A stretch of DNA of 64,000 bases from the NCBI GenBank assembly GCA_947489525.1, contig CANLDW010000004.1, positions 1 to 64,000 of the forward strand, in the 5' to 3' direction. Made by a program: the position numbers and the translations under genes. The notes beneath the pieces are model-generated. The model was not told where the DNA came from, did not search any database, and worked only from the letters and a program-made list of their open reading frames with translations. Of the stretch, positions 1-9,956 are shown piece after piece. The stretch is from an uncultured Psychrobacter sp. (lineage in GTDB: Bacteria; Pseudomonadota; Gammaproteobacteria; Pseudomonadales; Moraxellaceae). Every line of letters starts with the position of its first letter. Positions within the stretch are counted from its first letter, which is position 1.

Positions 1-31
1 TCTTCTTCATAGGATTCTCCTGCTGATATAG

Positions 32-1426
32 TTTAGCAGTTACTCTCTAATTTTAAGTGTTCTTATTTTTTGGGGGGGATTACCCAATCACCAACCGTTG
101 ATTGACACCATCGTAGCAGAGAGTGCAAAGAACTTGCCTTGGCATGCTATGACACAAGCTGCTTGGTCATCTATTTTTAATGGCGGTGCGGCTATTTACG
201 CTACCAACGTGGTCAAGCACTCCGTTATTGCGTAAAACGCTATCAGTCAGCTAACATCCCCTGTTCTAAAAGTACTCAATACGCAGGCTGGTAAACCTTC
301 TGTATCAGAAGCGACTTTCGCCATTGGCTTTTTTCTAGAAAAGCGAATTACCAGAATTGAATTTAGGGGAACACGCGGTCAAGCTATACAGTATCTTAGT
401 GACTTACTGGATAAACAAAACACGATTGCCTCAAAGCAAACTATCAATAAGTTTAGTGTCTCTATCATTAATCAACTCAAAGCCGAAGGAAGAGCTGACT
501 TTAAAAGTAACATCAATGGGCATATGCTTGCTTTACTAGACCTAGACAAGGTACCGACTGCTTTAAATAACTTAGAGTTTGTCAATCCAGCAGACATCAG
601 TAATTGGGTTGGCAGCTGGATATTTGAAAAGATTGTAGAACCTGATGTATTGGATGCAGGTACAAGATCTACCGTTATCAGTAATCAAAGAGTACAAGAT
701 ATCCATGCAAACTCATCCAAAAACTACACAAACCCACTGACGAACCTAACAGGTGCGCCGAATAAGCAGAAGGCAGCTGCCATCGCAGGTAATATTTTTC
801 AAGCTGCTGCTTGTATAAGCCTGCTTAATGCTGCCGTCACTGGTTCAGGTAGTACGCAATCCAATGAGGTCGCAAGAGCGATTGAGAACAGTGAAGGTTG
901 GGCTAAATTAGCGGGAGGTTTAGGCTTTTTAGTAGGGGGTAATTTAGATAATCAGGCTAATAAGTTAAAGATACAATTGACTAATCCTGACTTACCTGAA
1001 AACAGCGCTAAGGTTAAAAAAGTGCAGTTAGAGAAATTTAGTAAATGGGCGAAAGGTGTCAACGTCGGCTCTGGTGCTATCTTTGTAGCTTTTGACGTTT
1101 GTCATGCTTATGATGAGCTTGGTAAGGGAAATAGAGGTATGTCAGGTCTATTTGTTATATCAGCAGTGAGCGGAATGGGTTCAGTTTTCTTTATAGGATC
1201 TACAACGACTTTAACTGCGGCAGGGCTTTCTATGAGCTGGAACGCTATCGGTTGGGTGTTGTTAGCCATCTCTATCGGTGTCGGTATTCTTATAGCGGTA
1301 GTAGGTAATAACCCCTTAGAAGAATGGGTAGAAAACAGTATTTGGGGCAACGATGCCATTAATAAAGATGACTATAAAAAAGACATTCTAGAGTATGAAA
1401 ATGCTCTAAAAAGTATGGCGGGGTAG
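32..1426 (+). pseudogene. VasX/BTH_I2691-type T6SS effector, 3' remnant with in-frame stop
   Basis: The reading frame that ends at 1426 stays coding-like upstream of its first ATG (524), back to about 80, interrupted by a TAA at 233-235 and a TAG at 29-31. No good start or ribosome site lies between 236 and 524, so the 300-residue product from 524 is probably a remnant. The C-terminal part has hydrophobic helices (about residues 205-265 from the 524 ATG) and ends in NPLEEWVENSIWGND, resembling the C-terminus of pore-forming T6SS effectors of the VasX/BTH_I2691 group; this family call is from memory. A run of seven G at 72-78 could mark a further frameshift. It is followed 4 bases later by the next gene, as effector-partner pairs usually are. 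Confidence 0.55.
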
Positions 1427-1430
1427 AACC

Positions 1431-2582
1431 ATGATAGACATGATAGGACGCGGGAAAAATAAAACCTACGACACTATAGGTAAGGTATATGAAGCTAATA
1501 ATTTGAAGTATGAGCTGACACCCTACCAACGCTATGACTATCCGCTACGCCCACAGCGTACGGTAGTACAGTTCAACAGCACCTATATGGAATTAGTCGA
1601 CAGGTGGGAGTCTGAGCGCGGTGAAATAACACATATTCAAAATGCTGCTCTACTACTAGGAGTTGCAGGATTTATTTTATGCACCTATATTTCATTCAGT
1701 ATTCTTATAAAAGAAGGTTTTAATTGGGTAATAATTGCTATGCTTTTACTCGTTATGATATGGGGTGCAGGTGTCTGGTTTGTCATTCAGCTACTAAGCC
1801 GTGAGCTATTTACCTATACCTATTTTCCAGTACGTTTTAACCGCAAAAATGGCAAAGTTTACGTTATCGGAGCCAACAAACAAGTCGAAACCTACGACTG
1901 GGATAAACTAAAGATCCATATGCAGAACGATATCAATACGCCGTGGGATGTACGCTGTTGTGACGTAGATGACGCTGGTATTGTTCAGCGCACCTTTAGC
2001 CTACCTTTTCTACATACCAGCCCTAATGAGTTTTTAAAACACCACTTCGCCTTTGTCAACGCTTATATGAACAGTAAGACCGACAAAGATATCAAACAAG
2101 TGGCAGACAGTATCAGACATGTCTTTCCCATTCATCGGCGCAAAGAAACCCTGCAAGAGAGTATTGAGCGCAGTCGGTTTGAATTCTATAACAGATGGGA
2201 GGATATGGAATACCCTGAAACTAGTTTAAAAATTGATTTGCATTACATAGCTGCCACGCCTTTTTGGTTATTAAAGTTACTGGGGCGTCGCTTAGCGGTA
2301 TTTACCTGTACCACCCCGCATTTTCCTTTCGAGATAGAGGCTGAGTGTGACATAGACCCTAAGGACAAATTTGACTTAAATAAAAACCCGCCCAATCCGC
2401 CAAGACGAAAGTACAGCTTACTAGAAAAAGCGGGAATTGGTGTGCTACTTATCGTTGGTTCTATCATTGGCCTGTCTGTCTTTGCCCTATTTATAGACAT
2501 CATGGGCGCAGCAAGACCGCATGGCGACTATCCGAGCTTCTTTAAGATGCTATGGGATATATTGTTGTTGAAGTGGTTGTAA
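1431..2582 (+). CDS. DUF6708-like two-TM protein, possible effector partner
   Basis: A 383-residue protein with a paired hydrophobic segment at about residues 75-125 and another near residues 335-360. The motif NSTYMELVDRWESERG just before the first membrane pair resembles DUF6708 proteins that sit beside T6SS effector genes (family recalled, not searched). The region between the membrane segments (about 130-330) is probably cytoplasmic. It starts 4 bases after the broken effector remnant and was probably co-transcribed with it. A role as immunity or accessory protein is an inference from position only. Confidence 0.55.
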   Translation: MIDMIGRGKNKTYDTIGKVYEANNLKYELTPYQRYDYPLRPQRTVVQFNSTYMELVDRWESERGEITHIQNAALLLGVAGFILCTYISFSILIKEGFNWVIIAMLLLVMIWGAGVWFVIQLLSRELFTYTYFPVRFNRKNGKVYVIGANKQVETYDWDKLKIHMQNDINTPWDVRCCDVDDAGIVQRTFSLPFLHTSPNEFLKHHFAFVNAYMNSKTDKDIKQVADSIRHVFPIHRRKETLQESIERSRFEFYNRWEDMEYPETSLKIDLHYIAATPFWLLKLLGRRLAVFTCTTPHFPFEIEAECDIDPKDKFDLNKNPPNPPRRKYSLLEKAGIGVLLIVGSIIGLSVFALFIDIMGAARPHGDYPSFFKMLWDILLLKWL

Positions 2583-2629
2583 GTGAGATTAACTATTGTT
2601 TAAATGTTTTACGCGAGATAAAACCATCC

Positions 2630-3628
2630 TCACACAACCAACCTCGAAAACTTATCTTGATATTCCTTTGGCGTCAGCTCGGTTGCGCGTTTGAACAGGC
2701 GTGTAAACGACGAGATATCGTTATAGCCCACTTGAAAGGCTAATGACTTTATCGTGACGGCTCCTGATTCTAACAGTCTTTTGGCCTGCTCAATTCTAAC
2801 CGCTTGGATGTACTCGATAGGGCGCATATCGATGCTAGTTTGAAAGCGTCGGTTTAAGGTGCGCGGGGTAATGTTTACCATAGCGGCAAGCTCGCTAATG
2901 GGCAAAGCTTGCTCAAAGTTGTGTTCAATAAACTCCTGCACCACTTTGACTAGACTATCGGAATGCGGCTTATGCAAGGTCACATTGGTATAGCTGTTTT
3001 GGCTGCCTCTTTTACTATCAATGATCTGCGTTTTTGCCACTTGGGTGGACATCTCGCGCCCGCAGTAGCGCTCGATGAGTAGCAATGCCAAATCATAAAA
3101 GGCGCTACCACCTGCGGCGCAAAATATATTACCTGACTGAGTGACGAATTGATTTTCTTGCAAATCAACCAAGGGGTAATCGCTTTTAAACTTATCGGCG
3201 TAGCCCCAATGCGTTGTTGCTGTTTTACCATCTAAGAGTCCTGCTTGTGCCAAAAAAAACGCACCACTACAGTTGCTCGCGATATCAGCTTGAGTGCTGG
3301 CAAGACGAGTTAAGTGTGGAAGTAGATCGCGATTTTGCATTAAGACTTTATCAATGGAATCGCCAATTGTGGGAATGAGCAGTAAATCGCAATCTGTCAC
3401 ATCGCTAATATCGCAGTGCGCTTGTAGCATCAAGCGGTTGCTACAGCGGATGTCTTTACCGCCAAGGCTGGCAATTTGTACCTTAAATTTAGGCTCTACG
3501 TCCATATTTGAGAAGCGCTGCCAGCTCACCCCAGTAAAGGAGAACAGATCAAGCGCGCCTGTCAGTACACTGCTGAGCACGCCATCGAATCCTAAGATAA
3601 TGACCTTAAAAGGCTCGCGGTTTGGCAT
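2630..3628 (-). CDS. GlxA-family AraC-type transcriptional regulator
   Basis: A 332-residue regulator. The N-terminal half (about 8-190) is a DJ-1/PfpI-like amidase-fold domain (VIILGFDGVLSSVLTGALD near the start; the GATase nucleophile region reads SNCSGAFFLAQAGLLDG). The C-terminal part (about 225-325) is a double helix-turn-helix of the AraC type (ITPRTLNRRFQ, VGYNDISSFTRLFKR). This is the layout of the GlxA/FtrA/CdhR group, which senses small metabolites and activates nearby catabolic genes. It diverges from the acyl-CoA dehydrogenase/SDR genes at 3917-7373 and may control them; that link is inferred. Confidence 0.85.
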   Translation of the reverse strand: MPNREPFKVIILGFDGVLSSVLTGALDLFSFTGVSWQRFSNMDVEPKFKVQIASLGGKDIRCSNRLMLQAHCDISDVTDCDLLLIPTIGDSIDKVLMQNRDLLPHLTRLASTQADIASNCSGAFFLAQAGLLDGKTATTHWGYADKFKSDYPLVDLQENQFVTQSGNIFCAAGGSAFYDLALLLIERYCGREMSTQVAKTQIIDSKRGSQNSYTNVTLHKPHSDSLVKVVQEFIEHNFEQALPISELAAMVNITPRTLNRRFQTSIDMRPIEYIQAVRIEQAKRLLESGAVTIKSLAFQVGYNDISSFTRLFKRATELTPKEYQDKFSRLVV

Positions 3629-3916
3629 GGGTTTTATCTCCTTTTATTGTTCTTGATTTAGTATAGCCTACGTCAAGCATCGAAATTGTGTAGGCATAGC
3701 GTGCCAGCAAAATAAGTATCAGTAGCATGTGGAAACAGACGTGTCAGGTTTATCTGAATCAAACCAACCCTACATATAAATGTCTTTTTCCACCACAATT
3801 ATGTCATAAATGACAATACGGTAAGCAGGTAAATTAGATTACTATAAATCATAACGTCAATTTTCCTTTAGCGATTGAATCCACTAAACCATTCACTAAG
3901 ACATAGAGAGATGATT

Positions 3917-5722
3917 ATGGCCGCCGATACTTTGATTAACGATTACGAATTACCGTTCCAGCTGTACGATGTGTTAGAGGTGCAGAATTTAACCGATCAT
4001 CCTAAGTTTGCTGAGCACAACCGTGAGACCTTTGATGCGGTATTAGATACTGCCAAAAAGATTGCGACAGATTTGTTTCTTCCGCATAACCACTTAGCGG
4101 ATAAAGATGAGCCGCAGTTTGATGGCAAGACAGTGTCGATGATTGATGAGGTCAAAGTCGCTTTTGACGCTTTTCGTGATTCAGGCTTTATCGCAGGTCG
4201 CTACAGTTTTGATGACGGTGGTATGCAGCTCCCTGAGACGGTTATGACGGCGGTGGCAGGCTACTTTATGGCGGCGAACCCTTCGACGACGGCTTATCCT
4301 TTTTTGACGTCAGCGGCGATCAATGTGATCTCGCATTTCGCTAGCGATGAGGTTAAGGATGCCTTTATGCCGCGTATGCTCACCGGCGAGTTCACAGGTA
4401 CGATGGCACTGACTGAACCGCATGCCGGATCCTCACTATCGGATATTAAGACCACGGCTACGCCACAGGACGATGGTTCATACCGTATCAAGGGCAGTAA
4501 GATTTATATCTCAGGCGGCGATCACGAGCTGTCGGACAATATCGTCCATCTCGTGCTAGCCAAAATTCCAGGTGGTCCTAGCGGGGTTAAAGGTATCTCG
4601 CTGTTTGTCGTGCCTAAATATCGTCTGCTTGATGACGGCTCTATAGGCGAGCGCAACGATGTGCATTTAACGGGGCTACTGCATAAGTTGGGCTATCGCG
4701 GAACGACGTCCACGGCGTTGAGCTTCGGTGATAACGGCGAGTGTTATGGCTACCTCGTTGGCGAGCCACACTTTGGTCTGCGTTATATGTTTAAGATGAT
4801 GAACGAGGCGCGTATCGGCGTAGGTTTTGGCGCAGCGATGATCGGCTATCGCGGTTATCAGTATTCGCTTGATTATGCCAAGGACAGAACGCAGGGCCGC
4901 ATCGCGCCTAACAATAAGCCTGAAGATGAGGCGACTGCGATTATTAATCATGGTGATGTAAAGCGGATGCTGCTGGCACAAAAAGCTTACACTGAGGGCG
5001 GTATGGCGCTGTGTTTGTATGGTTCCAATATCATCGATCGCATGAACACTACTGATGATGAGACCCTCAAAAACGAGCTGTCAGAATTGCTGGATTTATT
5101 AACACCAGTGATCAAAGCGTGGCCGTCTGAGTATGGACCAAAGGCGAATGATTTGGGTATTCAAGTGTTAGGCGGGGCGGGTTATACGCGTGAGTACCAT
5201 GCTGAGCAGTTCTGGCGTGACAATCGTCTCAACCCCATTCATGAAGGCACAAATGGGGTACAAGCACTGGATCTGTCGTTTCGCAAGTTGTGGCAGAACA
5301 AGGGTCTAGGGATTCAAGTCCTCAAACGCGAAATCACGCAAGACCTACAAAGTATTACCACCCCTGAGGCGGCAAAGCTGGCAGGTAAGCTTGCGCCTTA
5401 TATGGAGCATTTGCATGAGGTGTTGGTGCACTTAAGCCAAATATTACCGACTGAAAAAGCCATTACCTTAACGGCGAACGCGCAAGCGCTAATGAATATC
5501 TTTGCTTCAATCGTGGTCAGCTGGATCTGGATTCGTCAAGCAAGCATTGCCGAGCAGCTCTTAGCTAATGAGCAAGACGCTGACAAGCAGAACTTCTATC
5601 ACGGCAAAATCCAAGCCGCCAAATATTATATTGATTGGGAGCTACCTACCATTCAGCGCGATATTGAACTGCTTAATAATGACAACGCGGTATGTACCGA
5701 TATGCAAGCAGAGTGGTTTTAA
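3917..5722 (+). CDS. acyl-CoA dehydrogenase (large, DmdC/FadE-like)
   Basis: An FAD-dependent acyl-CoA dehydrogenase of about 601 residues, longer than the usual 380-390 because of a C-terminal extension, as in the DmdC/FadE5 group. Visible signatures: TMALTEPHAGSSLSDIKTTA (FAD/substrate region), QVLGGAGYTREYHAEQFWRD and NPIHEGTNGVQALDLSFRKL, which carries the catalytic-glutamate region of this subgroup. I chose ATG 3917 because GAGAG at 3906-3910 is well spaced for it; ATG 3911 touches that site. It heads a likely operon with two SDR genes. The substrate cannot be told from sequence. Confidence 0.88.
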   Translation: MAADTLINDYELPFQLYDVLEVQNLTDHPKFAEHNRETFDAVLDTAKKIATDLFLPHNHLADKDEPQFDGKTVSMIDEVKVAFDAFRDSGFIAGRYSFDDGGMQLPETVMTAVAGYFMAANPSTTAYPFLTSAAINVISHFASDEVKDAFMPRMLTGEFTGTMALTEPHAGSSLSDIKTTATPQDDGSYRIKGSKIYISGGDHELSDNIVHLVLAKIPGGPSGVKGISLFVVPKYRLLDDGSIGERNDVHLTGLLHKLGYRGTTSTALSFGDNGECYGYLVGEPHFGLRYMFKMMNEARIGVGFGAAMIGYRGYQYSLDYAKDRTQGRIAPNNKPEDEATAIINHGDVKRMLLAQKAYTEGGMALCLYGSNIIDRMNTTDDETLKNELSELLDLLTPVIKAWPSEYGPKANDLGIQVLGGAGYTREYHAEQFWRDNRLNPIHEGTNGVQALDLSFRKLWQNKGLGIQVLKREITQDLQSITTPEAAKLAGKLAPYMEHLHEVLVHLSQILPTEKAITLTANAQALMNIFASIVVSWIWIRQASIAEQLLANEQDADKQNFYHGKIQAAKYYIDWELPTIQRDIELLNNDNAVCTDMQAEWF

Positions 5723-5769
5723 ATTATTTATTTTAAAAATATTAACTCTCAATTTTAAAGGAATAGACA

Positions 5770-6570
5770 ATGACAACGAATGGAACCCAAGCGGCACTAG
5801 CGGATCTGCCAGCCTCAAACGTCGCAGACAAGCGCATCCTAATCACGGGCGGTGCTTCAGGTATTGGTGCGGCAAGTGCACAGCTGCTTGCTAGTCGCGG
5901 TGCAAAAGTAGTGATTGGCGATTTGAACGAGGAGCTGGGCGCAAGCGTGGCTAAAGCGGCAGCAGATGCCGGGCACAGTATTACCTTTCACAAGGTTGAT
6001 GTTACCAGTGGTGATGAGGTACGCGCGCTATTTAAGTTTGCAGTAGAAACGCTTGGTGGTCTGGATGTGGTCATCAACAACGCTGGTATCGACCATGATC
6101 CAGCGCCTATGCATACGCTAAGCGACGAGACTTTTGATCGTAATATTGCGGTTAATCTAAAAGGCGTTTGGCACTGTATGCGCGCCGCGATTGGCGTTAT
6201 GGCATCAAACGGCGGCGGTCACGTCATCAATGTCGCCTCCATTGCTGGACTTCGCTCAGCGCCGCTATTATCTGCGTATAGCGCGGCTAAACACGGCGTT
6301 ATGGGACTTACCAAATCTGCTGCGCACGAGTACGCGCGCGCCAATATACGCTTTAATGCGGTGTGTCCGAGCTTTATCGATACGCCTATGGTACAAAACA
6401 CGATGGCAAAAATGGATGAGCGCGCGCAGCAAGCAACGATTAAAGCCAGCCCGCTGCGCCGTTTAGGAAAAGTTGAAGAAATATCGGGAGCCATTGCATG
6501 GCTGGCGAGCGATGAGAGCGCTTTTATGAATGGTCATGCTTTCACGCTTGATGGTGGTATGTTGGCTTAG
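5770..6570 (+). CDS. SDR-family NAD(P)-dependent oxidoreductase
   Basis: A 266-residue classical short-chain dehydrogenase. The cofactor motif is TGGASGIGAASA, the structural motif is NNAG, the catalytic serine lies in NVASIAGL and the YxxxK pair is in AYSAAKHGV. The acid in VVIGDLNE after beta-2 suggests NAD over NADP. AAAGGAATAGACA gives a clear ribosome site before ATG 5770. It lies 47 bases after the acyl-CoA dehydrogenase gene and is followed by a second SDR, so a role as a 3-hydroxyacyl dehydrogenase in the same pathway is plausible but unproven. Confidence 0.88.
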   Translation: MTTNGTQAALADLPASNVADKRILITGGASGIGAASAQLLASRGAKVVIGDLNEELGASVAKAAADAGHSITFHKVDVTSGDEVRALFKFAVETLGGLDVVINNAGIDHDPAPMHTLSDETFDRNIAVNLKGVWHCMRAAIGVMASNGGGHVINVASIAGLRSAPLLSAYSAAKHGVMGLTKSAAHEYARANIRFNAVCPSFIDTPMVQNTMAKMDERAQQATIKASPLRRLGKVEEISGAIAWLASDESAFMNGHAFTLDGGMLA

Positions 6571-6611
6571 AGATTGATTGGCTTTTAATATTTTATTAAT
6601 AAGGAGTAATA

Positions 6612-7373
6612 ATGAAAGATCTATTTGATTTAACAGGTAAGATCGCTTTGGTCACGGGCGCTAGTCGCGGTATTGGGGAGTCTATCGCGCGTCTATTGGC
6701 GTCACGCGGCGCGCATGTAATCGTCTCAAGCCGTAAGATTGATGCCTGCCAAGCCGTTGCTGACAGCATTGTTGATAACGGCGATAAAGCCAGTGCCTAC
6801 GCTTGTCACGTTGGCGAGATGGATCAGATCGAGGCAATCTTTGAGCATATCAAAAGCGAGTTCGGTCAGCTTGATATCTTGGTTAACAATGCCGCTGCAA
6901 ACCCTTATTACGGTCACATTTTGGATACCGATCTTGCCGCTTTTGACAAGACGGTTGAAGTCAATATTCGCGGTTACTTCTTTATGTCGACCGCCGCGGG
7001 TAAAATGATGCGCGAGCAGGGCGGTGGGGTGATTTTAAATACCGCATCCGTCAATGGTCTAGTCGCTGGCGATAAGCAAGGTATTTATTCGATTACCAAG
7101 GCGGCTGTGATCAGCATGACGAAAGCCTTTGCCAAGGAATGTGGACCACTTAACATCCGCGTTAACGCGCTGCTGCCGGGACTGACCGATACTAAGTTTG
7201 CCTCAGCGTTAACCACCAATGATAAAGTCCTTAAAATGGCGCTACATGCCATTCCGCTAGGCCGTGTCGCCGATCCTGATGAGATGGCAGGAACGGTGCT
7301 GTACTTAGTCTCTGACGCGTCAAGCTATACGACGGGCGCAACCGTTGTAGTGGATGGCGGTATGCTCGCCTAA
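6612..7373 (+). CDS. second SDR-family oxidoreductase
   Basis: A 253-residue SDR with VTGASRGIGESIA (cofactor), NNAAAN, a catalytic serine in LNTASVNGL and YSITKAAVISMTKAF (YxxxK). VSSRKID after beta-2 favours NADP(H), so it may differ in cofactor from its upstream paralogue at 5770-6570, which carries D at that site. AAGGAG precedes ATG 6612. It is the last gene before a rho-independent terminator at 7436-7469. Such proteins next to acyl-CoA dehydrogenases are often 2,4-dienoyl or 3-oxoacyl reductases; the substrate is unknown. Confidence 0.88.
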   Translation: MKDLFDLTGKIALVTGASRGIGESIARLLASRGAHVIVSSRKIDACQAVADSIVDNGDKASAYACHVGEMDQIEAIFEHIKSEFGQLDILVNNAAANPYYGHILDTDLAAFDKTVEVNIRGYFFMSTAAGKMMREQGGGVILNTASVNGLVAGDKQGIYSITKAAVISMTKAFAKECGPLNIRVNALLPGLTDTKFASALTTNDKVLKMALHAIPLGRVADPDEMAGTVLYLVSDASSYTTGATVVVDGGMLA

Positions 7374-7435
7374 AATTAACTTTGCGCTACTGATCACTCA
7401 TAACCAAATATTTAAGATAAGATACCCAAGATAAG

Positions 7436-7469
7436 CCCTTAAGATGTTAATCATTTTAAGGGTTTTTTT
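7436..7469 (+). terminator. rho-independent terminator after the ACAD-SDR-SDR operon
   Basis: Stem CCCTTAA (7436-7442) pairs with TTAAGGG (7456-7462), followed by seven T. It lies 63 bases after the second SDR stop and ends that operon before the molybdoenzyme gene. Confidence 0.8.
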
Positions 7470-7586
7470 GTTATCTAAAGGTAATGATGCTATAAACTTT
7501 TTATTAGTCATTATATAGTGAGAAAACCACATAAATTGCTCAATCCCATCTCTCTAAAGTTATCTATTACCTATAAGGGTACTCTC

Positions 7587-9947
7587 ATGCGTAAGATTCC
7601 TGTTTATTCCCACCCCGCAGCGGGCTGGCCGTCACTCATAGCATCAACGCGCAAACTTATGGACTATAAAGCACTTACGCGCGGAAGCTATAGCGTGCTC
7701 AGTAGTAATCAACCAAACGGTGGCTTTGATTGTCCAGGCTGTGCATGGCCTGATCACAAGACCCATAAAACCATTGATGTCTGTGAGACAGGTATCAAGG
7801 TGCTTGCCAGTGAAACTATGTCTACCAAAGCAGACGCGAAGTTCTTTGAAACTAATACCGTAACTCAGCTCCAAAAGTGGAATGGTTATGAGCTTGAGCA
7901 CAGCGGCCGCTTATCTGAACCTCTATATTACGATGCCGAGCAAGATCGCTACGTGCCCATCTCATGGCGCGCAGCGTACGAGCGTATCGCTGAGCAGTTA
8001 AATGCGCTGGACTCGCCTGATGAAGCGCTATTTTACACCTCAGGACGTGTCACCAATGAGCCGGCCTTTATGTATCAATTATTTGTGCGCTGCTTTGGCA
8101 CCAATAACTTACCTGATTGCTCCAACATGTGCCATGAGCCTACCTCAGTAATGCTTGGCAAGCAGCTAGGCGTTGGGAAAGCCACAGTGGTCTTAGAAGA
8201 TTTTGAAAAGGCAAAACTATTACTATCCTTTGGTCATAACGCGGCAACTAACCATCCACGTATGCTGGAGATGTTAGCGCATGCTCATAAAGAGGGCTGC
8301 AAGATCATCTCAATCAATCCGATGCGCGAGCAAGGACTAACAGCGTTTAGAAATCCGCAAAAGCCCACGCATATGGTAGCAGCTCAAAGCGATGATATGC
8401 TCGACGATGTTGTTCAGATTCAGATCGGCGGCGATGCGGCACTATTAACCGGTATGGCAAAGTGGCTCGTTGAAAAGGATAAGATCAATACTGATTTTAT
8501 TGCTGAGCATACCTCAGGTTTTGATGATTTAAAGTCGTGGCTTATGGCTCAAACTTGGGAAGATATCGAAACAGGCAGCGGTATCACGCAAGCAAAAATT
8601 GTTAAATTAGCGAAGATGGTCGCTGATAGTCCTGCGACGATTTGCACTTGGGGCATGGGAATTACCCAGCATGTGCATGGCGAGGACAATGTCGCAATGA
8701 TCACAAACTTGCTACTGCTTATGGGTATGATAGGTATTGATGGCGCTGGGGCATCGCCTATCCGCGGGCACTCCAACGTACAGGGCGATAGAACCATGGG
8801 TATCCATGAGCGTCCCAAACAAAAGCTACTCGATAGCTTGGAGCGTGTGTTTGAGCGTCCCATGCCGCAAGAGGATGGTTATGATGTGGTCGCAGGCGCA
8901 CAAGCACTAATCAGAGGTGAGCTCAAAGCCTTTGTAGGTATGGGTGGTAACTTCGCAGTCGCCGCGCCTGATTCACAAGCTATTCAGCAGGCGCTTAGCA
9001 ATAATAAGCTTAATGTATTCGTAGGAACAAAGCTAAATGGTACGATGTTATATCCAGGCGAGCACAATATCATCCTGCCGTGTTTGAGCCGTACAGAGCG
9101 TCTTATCACTTCAAAAGGCGAGCAGTTTGCCACAATTGAAGACTCTCTATGTCAGATCGTATCGACTCAAGGAACACTAAAACCCATTAGCGATAGTCTA
9201 AAGTCTGAGACTCAAATTATCGCTGATATTGCTACGCACGTGTTAGGTGATGATACGGGTATCGATTGGCAAGCGATGAGCGCGGATTATGACCTCATAC
9301 GTGATTATGTCTCACAAGTCGTTGACGGCTTTGAGAACTTTAATAAGCGTATACGTGAAGCGGATCGCGGCTTTCATTTGTATCACCCAGCCCGTCATCG
9401 CGAGTGGGACACTGATAGCGGCAAAGCGCAATTTGAAGTACCACAGTACCCAATCACTTATGTCGCTGACAAAATGGCAAATCAGCGCGCTAAGCTTACT
9501 AGTGATCCTGCTAATAGTGCCAATACTGCCAGTAACGATAAGAAGGGTGACAAACAAGACAATCAACAGAAAGTCTGGCAATTCACCAGCGTGCGTAGCC
9601 ACGATCAGTTCAATACGATGATCTTTGGCTATAATGATCGTTATCGTCAGACCAATCGCCGCGATGTGCTGTTTATGCATCCTGATGAGATGAAGCGCCA
9701 AGGCTGGCAGGCGGGTGATAGCATTATGGTAACGCGCAATGATAGCGACAACCACGCACGCACGCTAGGGCCATTAGTGCTCGCTGAGATGGATATCGCT
9801 GCCAATGCCGTCGCCGCTTATTATCCTGAGTGCAATGACTTGTTCGATCTTGAGACGCATGCGCCAGAGTCGCATATACCCGCTTATAAATCAGCAACAG
9901 TTGTTCTAGAGCGTACAGATAGTGCTCGCTTAGCAGCATCGGCTTAG
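7587..9947 (+). CDS. FdhF/YdeP-family molybdopterin oxidoreductase
   Basis: A cytoplasmic bis-MGD enzyme of about 786 residues. Cys49 and Cys52 (GFDCPGC) and the surrounding region form the [4Fe-4S] end, NMCHEPTSVMLGKQLG is typical of the YdeP group, and SPIRGHSNVQGDRTMG is a cofactor-binding loop; the molydopterin dinucleotide-binding domain is C-terminal. I prefer ATG 7587 (AAGGGT upstream) over the earlier GTG at 7518. A low-complexity linker rich in N, D and K lies before the last domain (about 640-665). The family resembles formate dehydrogenase H without selenocysteine; physiological substrates are not settled, and E. coli YdeP is tied to acid resistance. fdhD follows directly. Confidence 0.88.
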   Translation: MRKIPVYSHPAAGWPSLIASTRKLMDYKALTRGSYSVLSSNQPNGGFDCPGCAWPDHKTHKTIDVCETGIKVLASETMSTKADAKFFETNTVTQLQKWNGYELEHSGRLSEPLYYDAEQDRYVPISWRAAYERIAEQLNALDSPDEALFYTSGRVTNEPAFMYQLFVRCFGTNNLPDCSNMCHEPTSVMLGKQLGVGKATVVLEDFEKAKLLLSFGHNAATNHPRMLEMLAHAHKEGCKIISINPMREQGLTAFRNPQKPTHMVAAQSDDMLDDVVQIQIGGDAALLTGMAKWLVEKDKINTDFIAEHTSGFDDLKSWLMAQTWEDIETGSGITQAKIVKLAKMVADSPATICTWGMGITQHVHGEDNVAMITNLLLLMGMIGIDGAGASPIRGHSNVQGDRTMGIHERPKQKLLDSLERVFERPMPQEDGYDVVAGAQALIRGELKAFVGMGGNFAVAAPDSQAIQQALSNNKLNVFVGTKLNGTMLYPGEHNIILPCLSRTERLITSKGEQFATIEDSLCQIVSTQGTLKPISDSLKSETQIIADIATHVLGDDTGIDWQAMSADYDLIRDYVSQVVDGFENFNKRIREADRGFHLYHPARHREWDTDSGKAQFEVPQYPITYVADKMANQRAKLTSDPANSANTASNDKKGDKQDNQQKVWQFTSVRSHDQFNTMIFGYNDRYRQTNRRDVLFMHPDEMKRQGWQAGDSIMVTRNDSDNHARTLGPLVLAEMDIAANAVAAYYPECNDLFDLETHAPESHIPAYKSATVVLERTDSARLAASA

Positions 9948-9956
9948 AGAGCCATT

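Noticed and set aside
2552..2743. 63-residue frame between the DUF6708-like gene and the AraC gene
   Set aside because: It overlaps the end of the regulator on the opposite strand and has no ribosome site.
5568..5894. 108-residue plus-strand frame across the ACAD-SDR gap
   Set aside because: It overlaps both real genes in another frame and has no family pattern.
9312..9755. 147-residue minus-strand frame inside the molybdoenzyme gene
   Set aside because: It is antisense to a well-supported domain and has no ribosome site or family signal.
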